A stretch of DNA of 10,699 nt. Source: Chloroflexi bacterium RBG_16_70_13. GTDB taxonomy: Bacteria; Chloroflexota; Limnocylindria; Limnocylindrales; CSP1-4. The translations under genes were made by a program, and so were the position numbers. The notes beneath the pieces were generated by a model that was not told the DNA's origin, did not search any database, and saw nothing but the letters and a program-made list of their open reading frames with translations. Each line of letters begins with the position of its first letter. Positions within the stretch are counted from its first letter, which is position 1. The stretch covers positions 15,604 to 26,302 of the forward strand of contig MGOD01000043.1 in the NCBI GenBank assembly GCA_001795245.1, read 5' to 3'. Of this stretch, positions 6,060 to 10,699 are shown one piece after another.

Positions 6060-6937
6060 CAGGAGGTAGGGGCCGCGTCGCGACGCGTGCCCTCGCCTGG
6101 TCGTGATCCGGCCTCGAGCCGCGCGGCCGCCGTCACGCCGGCCCGGGCGACGATGCCCGCCATCTCGTCGGGCTTGAGCGACGCTCCGCCCACGAGCGCC
6201 CCGTCGATCGAGGGCTCGGCAAGGAACTCGCCGATGTTCGCCGACGTGACGCTCCCGCCGTAGAGCACCGGGATCGCCTCGCCGCGGTCCGCGAAGCCGA
6301 GCTCACCGAGCGTCTCACGGATGACGCCGGCCATCGCCGCCGCGTCCGCGCCGCGGGCGTTGCGGCCCGTCCCGATCGCCCACACCGGCTCGTACGCGAT
6401 CGTGAGCCACGGGACCGCACCCCAGTCGACGTCCTGGTCGGCGGGCGCCGGCGCACCGACGCGATCGAGGCAGCCGCGGACCTGGTCACGGACGACCCGC
6501 TCTGCCTGCCCGGCCTCCCGCTCGGCCAGCCGCTCGCCGACGCACAGGATCACGTGGAGCCGCGCCTCCTGAGCCCGCCGGACCTTGCCGTTGATCACGC
6601 CGTCGGTCTCGCCGGCGTCGCGGCGTCGCTCCGAGTGGCCGACGATGGTCCAGGTCGCGAGCCCGGCGAGCATCGCCGCCGAGGTCCAGCCGGTATAGGC
6701 GCCCGCCGCCTCGTGGTGGACATCCTGGGCCCCGACCGCCGCGCGCCCCCCATCCGGCGCCGCGAGGCCCGGGTCGTCGAGGGCGTCCCGGACCGCGGCC
6801 AGGCACACGAACGGCGGACAGATGACCCGGACGACCCCCGGCTCGCGGGTTCGCGAGGCGATCGTCCGGGCAAGGTCGCCGGCATCGGCCGGGGTCGTGT
6901 TCATCTTCCAGTTCGCGGCGATGATGACCGGGCGCAT
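6059..6937 (-). CDS. tpiA: Triosephosphate isomerase
   Basis: This enzyme interconverts dihydroxyacetone phosphate and glyceraldehyde 3-phosphate. Lys11 in AANWKMN, the catalytic His101 in IVGHSERR and catalytic Glu183 in AYEPVWAIGTG are all present. The phosphate-binding YGGSV (226-230) and the late GALVGGASL (246-254) are intact. At 292 residues it exceeds the usual 245-255. The excess comes from a short insert before strand 6 (about 160-173, GAPAPADQDVDWG) and a hydrophilic C-terminal tail from about 270 that runs to the overlap with gpmI. The ATG at 6937 has no Shine-Dalgarno site and begins 7 nt after the whiA stop, so it depends on whiA translation or on another mechanism. The enzyme should be active. 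Confidence 0.96.
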   Translation of the reverse strand: MRPVIIAANWKMNTTPADAGDLARTIASRTREPGVVRVICPPFVCLAAVRDALDDPGLAAPDGGRAAVGAQDVHHEAAGAYTGWTSAAMLAGLATWTIVGHSERRRDAGETDGVINGKVRRAQEARLHVILCVGERLAEREAGQAERVVRDQVRGCLDRVGAPAPADQDVDWGAVPWLTIAYEPVWAIGTGRNARGADAAAMAGVIRETLGELGFADRGEAIPVLYGGSVTSANIGEFLAEPSIDGALVGGASLKPDEMAGIVARAGVTAAARLEAGSRPGEGTRRDAAPTS

Positions 6938-6944
6938 GGCCGAA

Positions 6945-7742
6945 TCATGCCAGAGGCGCGGCCACGACCCCCGGCTCGGCGAGCGCGAGGCGCTCCAGTC
7001 GGTCCAGCGCCCGCTGGACGGCGCTCCGGTGGAGACCCAACCGCTCGGCCAGCTCGGTCAGGGTCGCCTCGGGCGTCTCGCGGCGGCCCTCCGCCACGAC
7101 CCGCACGACGTAGGGCTGCGCGCCGAGCCGCCCGTCGGCATCGAGGGCCTCGATGGCCGCCAGCTGGCGCCCGGCTGCCGCGACCGAGCGCAGGAGGTTC
7201 GCCGATTCTGCGTTCAGGACGCGGTTGAGCTCGCCGCGCAGGGCCCGCGAGACCTGGCGGGCCTCGAGCTCCAGGAGGGCGGCGCCGGCCCCGATCCGCC
7301 GGAGGAACAGGCCGACCGCCTCGCCGCTCTTCCAGGTGACGACGCCCCGTCCCCGACGGAGCCGCCAGGACGCGGCGAGACCGGCGATCGACAGCCAGCC
7401 GGCGAGGACCGGCGCCTCGTCGGGCGGCACGACGAACTCGAGGTGCGTCCGCCCACCGGCCAGGCTGAGCGAGCCGCGAGCGAGGAACCGCCCGCGAAGG
7501 TAGGCCATCCGGCAGTGCTCGGGGAGGCCCGGGAAGTCGACCGAGCGGTCGGTGTCCGGGTGCCCCGACGCCGGACCCCGGCGCCCGAGGCGGACCGCCA
7601 GTCGGGCGATGACCGGATCGCGGGGCGCGGCGGCCATCGCCAGGCCCGCCCGCTCGGCGACCCGATCGCAGGCTCGCGAGGGATCGATCGCCGCCAGCTC
7701 GGCCCGCAGTGCCGAGACGAGGTCGCGGTCGGCCGCCGTCAT
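6945..7742 (-). CDS. whiA: WhiA family DNA-binding regulator, short form
   Basis: WhiA is a sporulation and cell-division regulator in Streptomyces and is widespread in Gram-positive-type bacteria, usually after yvcK. I place the start at the ATG at 7742, giving 265 residues; the open frame continues to 7880 but that extra part overlaps yvcK and shows no WhiA similarity. The LAGLIDADG-like domain spans about 73-156, with CRMAYLRGRFLARGSLS and HLEFVVPPDEA. Then come LLELEARQVSRALRGELNR (split about 156-174) and NAESANLLRSVAAAGRQLAAI (about 177-197). The C-terminal helix-turn-helix is at about 223-253 (TPEATLTELAERLGLHRSAV region). The family usually has about 310-330 residues; here the N-terminal region is compressed. 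LAGLIDADG endonuclease residues are lost in WhiA proteins generally, so it should bind but not cut DNA. The gene starts 13 nt after the yvcK stop with only a weak GCGAG. Confidence 0.9.
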   Translation of the reverse strand: MTAADRDLVSALRAELAAIDPSRACDRVAERAGLAMAAAPRDPVIARLAVRLGRRGPASGHPDTDRSVDFPGLPEHCRMAYLRGRFLARGSLSLAGGRTHLEFVVPPDEAPVLAGWLSIAGLAASWRLRRGRGVVTWKSGEAVGLFLRRIGAGAALLELEARQVSRALRGELNRVLNAESANLLRSVAAAGRQLAAIEALDADGRLGAQPYVVRVVAEGRRETPEATLTELAERLGLHRSAVQRALDRLERLALAEPGVVAAPLA

Positions 7743-7755
7743 GCCGCTCGCCGAG

Positions 7756-9102
7756 TCAGGCGGTCCGGGACGCGCCAATGCGCCGCCGTGCCGGCGCCTC
7801 CCGCTCCGCGGCCCGGAGGATCGCCGCCGCCAGGCGTTCCGGATCGTGGTGATGGGCATTGCCGGCGTCCACGACGTCATCGGTGACGAGCCGCGGGGGC
7901 GGCTCCGAGCGCGGCGGCCAGCGGAGCCGGACCGATTCCGCCTGCCAGCTCGTCGGGACGTGGGCGTCGAACCGGTCGTTCGCGAGAACGAGATCGACGA
8001 GGTCCGGGGTCGTGTGGACGAGCAGCGCCTCGACGTGGTCGGCGAGGTCGTACCCCGCGGTCTCGCCGGCCTGGGTGGCGACGTTGCAGACGTAGATCCG
8101 GACCGCCCTGGCCGCGGCCACCGCCTCGCGGATTCGCGGGATCAACAGGACCGGCAGGAGGCTGGTGTAGAGCGAGCCCGGGCCCAGGACGATGAGCTCG
8201 GCCTCGGCGATCGCCGCGACGGCATCCTCGGACGCCGCGACGTCGCCGGGCGTGATCCAGACGCGCTCGATCCCGCTCGTCCGCATGACGTTGGACTGGC
8301 CCGCGACGACGAGCCCGTCACGGGTCCGGGCATGGAGGGTGATCGGGGTCGGCGAGGCCGGCAGGACCTGGCCTCGAACGGCGAGGACCCGGTTCATCCG
8401 CCGGACGCCCTCCTCGAAGTCCCCGCCCTCGACCGCGGTGAGGGCCGCGATGAGGAGGTTCCCGATCGCGTGCCCGCCGAGGCTGCCGGGCTCCATCTCG
8501 ATTGGTTCGCCGGCCGCGCGCCGGCCGCCCGGGAACCGGTAGCCGAGGAGCTCGCTCATGAGCGGCTCGGCGTCCGCGAGGGCGGCGATGCAGTTCCGGA
8601 TGTCGCCGACCGGCGGGATCCCGAGCTCCTCGCGAAGGGCACCCGAGGAGCCACCGTCGTCGGCGACGGTGACGATCGCGGTGAGGTTGCTGGTGTGCTC
8701 CTTCATCCCCCGCAGGAGGGTCGAGAGGCCGGTCCCGCCGCCAAGCGCCACGACCCGCGGACCCCTGGCCAGGAACCGCTTCTGATAGATGACCTCGACC
8801 AGGGGCTGGTCCTCGTCGGCCGGACGGAGCGGCTCCGTCACGGCCCGGACGACCCGGGCGACGCCGAGGAGCACGACCGCGACGCCGATCGCGCCGACGA
8901 CGAGACCTCGCAGGGCGTAGGGCAGGAACTGGAGGGTCACGGCATCGATGAGGACGCCGGCCGGGCCGCCCGGATCGAGGTCCTGCGACACCTGCCGGAT
9001 GACGTGGGCGACGCCGAGGGCCAGGAGGAGAAGGCCGAGGAAGACGACGAGGAGCCAGCGCTTGACGCCGATCCCGGGGGCCAGCCAGCGGCGGAGGTTC
9101 AT
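7756..9102 (-). CDS. yvcK: YvcK/CofD-like UDP-GlcNAc-binding protein with membrane anchor
   Basis: YvcK proteins (gluconeogenesis factor family) bind UDP-N-acetylglucosamine and are needed for cell shape and wall synthesis on gluconeogenic carbon in Bacillus and mycobacteria. The soluble domain begins near residue 113. It has the nucleotide-binding VALGGGTGLSTLLRGMK (118-134), TVADDGGSSG (145-154), PVGDIRNC (164-171), then LGPGSLYTSLLP and NVATQAGETAGYDL. Two hydrophobic segments at about 15-36 and 62-86 precede it, so this 448-residue version is membrane-anchored; the Bacillus protein has about 317 residues and is soluble. The ATG at 9102 follows the rapZ stop by 54 nt with a weak GAGG 11 nt upstream. 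The C-terminus is basic and Arg-rich. It is the middle gene of the conserved rapZ-yvcK-whiA trio. Confidence 0.95.
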   Translation of the reverse strand: MNLRRWLAPGIGVKRWLLVVFLGLLLLALGVAHVIRQVSQDLDPGGPAGVLIDAVTLQFLPYALRGLVVGAIGVAVVLLGVARVVRAVTEPLRPADEDQPLVEVIYQKRFLARGPRVVALGGGTGLSTLLRGMKEHTSNLTAIVTVADDGGSSGALREELGIPPVGDIRNCIAALADAEPLMSELLGYRFPGGRRAAGEPIEMEPGSLGGHAIGNLLIAALTAVEGGDFEEGVRRMNRVLAVRGQVLPASPTPITLHARTRDGLVVAGQSNVMRTSGIERVWITPGDVAASEDAVAAIAEAELIVLGPGSLYTSLLPVLLIPRIREAVAAARAVRIYVCNVATQAGETAGYDLADHVEALLVHTTPDLVDLVLANDRFDAHVPTSWQAESVRLRWPPRSEPPPRLVTDDVVDAGNAHHHDPERLAAAILRAAEREAPARRRIGASRTA

Positions 9103-9156
9103 CTGTGGCGAGGCCTCGTCACCGGCTCCAGACGCGCCGTCGAGCGCGCTGTCTCG

Positions 9157-10098
9157 TCATCGACGGTCCAGCTCCCGGTGAAAGACGTGGACGGGTCCCT
9201 GACCCGAGGCCCTGAGCCGGGCGGCCAGCTCCTCGACGAACACGATCGATCGATGCTGCCCGCCGGTGCAGCCGACCGCGATCGTCAGGCGACTCTTGCC
9301 CTCGGCGGCGTAGGCGGGAATCGAGAAGGCGAGGAAGTCCTCCACGAGCGCGAGGAAGCGGGTCGCCCCAGGCTGGGCAAGGACGTACTCCCGGACCGAC
9401 GCGGTGAGCCCGGTGCGCTCGCGGAGCTCTTCGACGTAATAGGGGTTCCGGATGAACCGGGCATCGAAGACGAGGTCCGCCTCGAGCGGCAGGCCGAACT
9501 TGTAGCCGAAGCTCAGGAGCTGGAGCGTCATCTGGTCGGGCTCGACGTCGCCGAGGCGGGCGAAAAGCCGCTCGCGAAGCTCACGGAGGGACAGGTCCGA
9601 GGTGTCCACGACGACGTCGGATTCCTGTCGGACGGGATCGAGGAGGCGGCGCTCGTCGGCGATCGCGGCCGCGATCCCTCGGCCCTCGCCGAGCGGATGG
9701 CGGTGGCGGGTCTCGGAGAAGCGGCGGATGAGGACGTCGTCGCGGGCTTCGAGGAAGAAGACCTGCGGCCGGATGCCACGGCCCTCGAGGGCGCCGCGCA
9801 TCGCGCGGTAGGCCTTCTCGGCGTCGCCCGCCCGGACGTCGAGGACGATCGCCACCCGGGCGTAGCGGGTCGGGTCGCTCGAGACGAGGTCGGCGAGGTT
9901 CGGCAGGAGCTCACCTGGGAGGTTGTCGACGACGACGAACTCGAGGTCCTCGAAGAGCTTCGCCGCGGCCGTCTTGCCGCCGCCGGACAGCCCGCTCAGG
10001 ATCACGACCTGGTTGGGTCCAGCGTCGCCGTCGAGGTCGTGCGCGGGCGACGCGGACGGCGTCGCGGCCCCGCCCTCGACGCGATCCACGCTCGCCAT
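9157..10098 (-). CDS. rapZ: RapZ/YvcJ family nucleotide-binding protein
   Basis: RapZ in E. coli is an RNase E adapter that senses glucosamine-6-phosphate and controls glmS through a small RNA; YvcJ of Bacillus binds and hydrolyses nucleotides. The Walker A motif is GLSGGGKT at 36-43, where GLSGAGKS is most common. Then come VVDNLPGELLP (56-66), FLEARDDVLIRRFSETRHRHPL (split; DNA-kinase-like region) and DTSDLSLRELRERL. The C-terminal domain carries LLSFGYKFGLP, DARFIRNPYYVEELR and the conserved VGCTGGQHRSIVFVEELA near residues 275-295. Length 313 is above the usual 285-290 because of an N-terminal extension of about 28 polar residues. The ATG at 10098 has no Shine-Dalgarno site; a TAGACT hexamer 7 nt upstream suggests a leaderless mRNA. 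Without glmZ evidence, the RNA-adapter role should not be assumed here. Confidence 0.95.
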   Translation of the reverse strand: MASVDRVEGGAATPSASPAHDLDGDAGPNQVVILSGLSGGGKTAAAKLFEDLEFVVVDNLPGELLPNLADLVSSDPTRYARVAIVLDVRAGDAEKAYRAMRGALEGRGIRPQVFFLEARDDVLIRRFSETRHRHPLGEGRGIAAAIADERRLLDPVRQESDVVVDTSDLSLRELRERLFARLGDVEPDQMTLQLLSFGYKFGLPLEADLVFDARFIRNPYYVEELRERTGLTASVREYVLAQPGATRFLALVEDFLAFSIPAYAAEGKSRLTIAVGCTGGQHRSIVFVEELAARLRASGQGPVHVFHRELDRR

Positions 10099-10105
10099 GC
10101 GGGTC

Positions 10106-10111
10106 AGTCTA
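10106..10111 (-). promoter_or_regulatory. -10-like TAGACT placed for a leaderless rapZ transcript
   Basis: TAGACT fits TANNNT and ends 7 nt before the rapZ ATG, the spacing seen for leaderless genes in Actinobacteria and Deinococcus. It lies in the 31-nt gap after tatC. No Shine-Dalgarno site is present. No convincing -35 is visible 16-18 nt upstream, in the last codons of tatC. Confidence 0.4.
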
Positions 10112-10129
10112 CCCCGGAGATCCGGCGGC

Positions 10130-10699
10130 TCAGCGACCGCTCCGCCGGATCACGAAGATCGTCGCCTCGAACAGGAGGTACAGCGTCAGGCTGAGGATCC
10201 CCGGGCTCACCAGGTCGCCGCCCGGTGTCGCGACCGCGGCGAACACGAAGATGCCGAGGATCGCGACCCGGCGCGAGCGGCGGAGCCGCTCGGACGTCAC
10301 GATCCCGACCCGCGACAGCCCGACGAGCAGGATCGGGAACTCCATGAGCAACCCGAATGCCAGAAACAGGGTGCTCACGAAGTCGAAGTACTCGCGGGCG
10401 GTGGGCAGCAGCTGGAGTTCCTCGGTCTGGAAGCTCAGCAGGAACGCCGCCGCGTAGGGCAGCACGGCGTAGGCGATCGCGACGCCGATGACGAAGAAGC
10501 CGAGCGCCGCCGGGATCCAGGGCAGGATCGAGCGGCGCTCCGAGGCCGTCAGGCCCGGGGCGATGAAACGCCAGACGTGCCACAGGATCAGCGGCATGGC
10601 GAGGATGATCCCGACGACAATCGCGATCCTGAACCGGATCGCGAAGGCGTCACCGATCCCTGTGGTGTAGAGGGTCTCGACCGGCAGGGGCGCGCTCAG
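10130..10699 (-). CDS. tatC: Sec-independent translocase TatC, 5' part outside window
   Basis: TatC is the multispanning core of the twin-arginine translocase and binds the RR signal peptide of folded exported proteins. The frame stays open to the right edge: 34 further codons precede the internal Met at 10597, so that Met is not the start. The visible 190 or so residues hold the family blocks WHVWRFIAPGLTASER, FGLLMEFPILLVGLSRVG (with the conserved Glu-Phe-Pro) and FVFAAVATPGGDLVSPG. Hydrophobic segments cover about four of the six usual membrane helices. The first 50-60 residues, with the first helix, lie beyond the window. The stop TGA is 31 nt before the rapZ start. Neighbouring tatA was not visible. 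Confidence 0.95.
   Translation of the reverse strand: MSAPLPVETLYTTGIGDAFAIRFRIAIVVGIILAMPLILWHVWRFIAPGLTASERRSILPWIPAALGFFVIGVAIAYAVLPYAAAFLLSFQTEELQLLPTAREYFDFVSTLFLAFGLLMEFPILLVGLSRVGIVTSERLRRSRRVAILGIFVFAAVATPGGDLVSPGILSLTLYLLFEATIFVIRRSGR

Noticed and set aside
4644..6263. A 539-codon plus-strand frame opposite gpmI and tpiA
   Set aside because: Low-complexity Arg/Asp/Gly-rich translation and complete overlap with two genes carrying all catalytic motifs; a compositional shadow.
7743..7880. Longer WhiA start at 7880 adding 46 residues
   Set aside because: The added residues overlap the yvcK 3' end, are Arg/Ser/Pro-rich and show no WhiA similarity; the ATG at 7742 begins at the recognisable N-terminus.
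7552..10194. An 880-codon open frame on the plus strand opposite yvcK and rapZ
   Set aside because: Its translation is dominated by Arg, Asp, Glu and Gly with no recognisable domain, and it lies opposite two well-conserved genes. Long antisense frames arise in GC-rich DNA because stop codons are scarce.
10130..10597. A complete small membrane protein starting at the Met at 10597
   Set aside because: The same frame is open for 34 more codons to the edge and those codons also match TatC, so this is the 3' part of a larger gene.

Overview
The window is a GC-rich bacterial chromosome segment (third codon positions are almost all G or C). Every gene I can support lies on the minus strand, so transcription runs from high to low coordinates. 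It holds nine complete protein genes, one protein gene cut by the right edge (tatC), and three tRNA genes. The gene set (iPGM-type phosphoglycerate mutase, membrane-anchored YvcK, LemA/HtpX pair, rapZ-yvcK-whiA cluster beside glycolytic genes) best fits an uncultured-type Chloroflexota, with Actinobacteria as the alternative. This is inference from gene content; no 16S or marker comparison was possible.

Layout in transcription order. (1) 10699-10130: the 3' two thirds or more of tatC, the twin-arginine translocase core. (2) 10098-6945: rapZ, yvcK and whiA, the conserved trio linked in other bacteria to amino-sugar and cell-wall control. (3) 6937-4488: tpiA and gpmI, two glycolytic enzymes joined by a one-base stop/start overlap and starting 7 nt after whiA. 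(4) 4414-2404: secG with its own plausible promoter and a strong ribosome binding site, then a solute-binding protein of the peptide/nickel type without permease genes beside it. (5) 2374-1843: tRNA-Leu(CAG), tRNA-Leu(GAG) and tRNA-Val(TAC), all with encoded CCA. The 233-nt spacer before tRNA-Val carries a degenerate repeat of about 39 nt and inverted copies. (6) 1710-119: lemA followed by htpX, a membrane protein and membrane zinc protease pair. Bases 1-118 hold only a possible terminator hairpin.

Together the window combines protein export (tatC, secG), envelope maintenance (yvcK, rapZ, lemA, htpX), lower glycolysis and tRNA supply. It is mainly a housekeeping region. I see no phage, transposase, CRISPR array, toxin-antitoxin or defence module and no convincing new multi-gene system. 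The most unusual signals are regulatory or structural: the repeat in the tRNA spacer, a -10-like hexamer placed for a leaderless rapZ mRNA, a recurrent TGCTANNNT motif before several transcription units, and a shortened WhiA.
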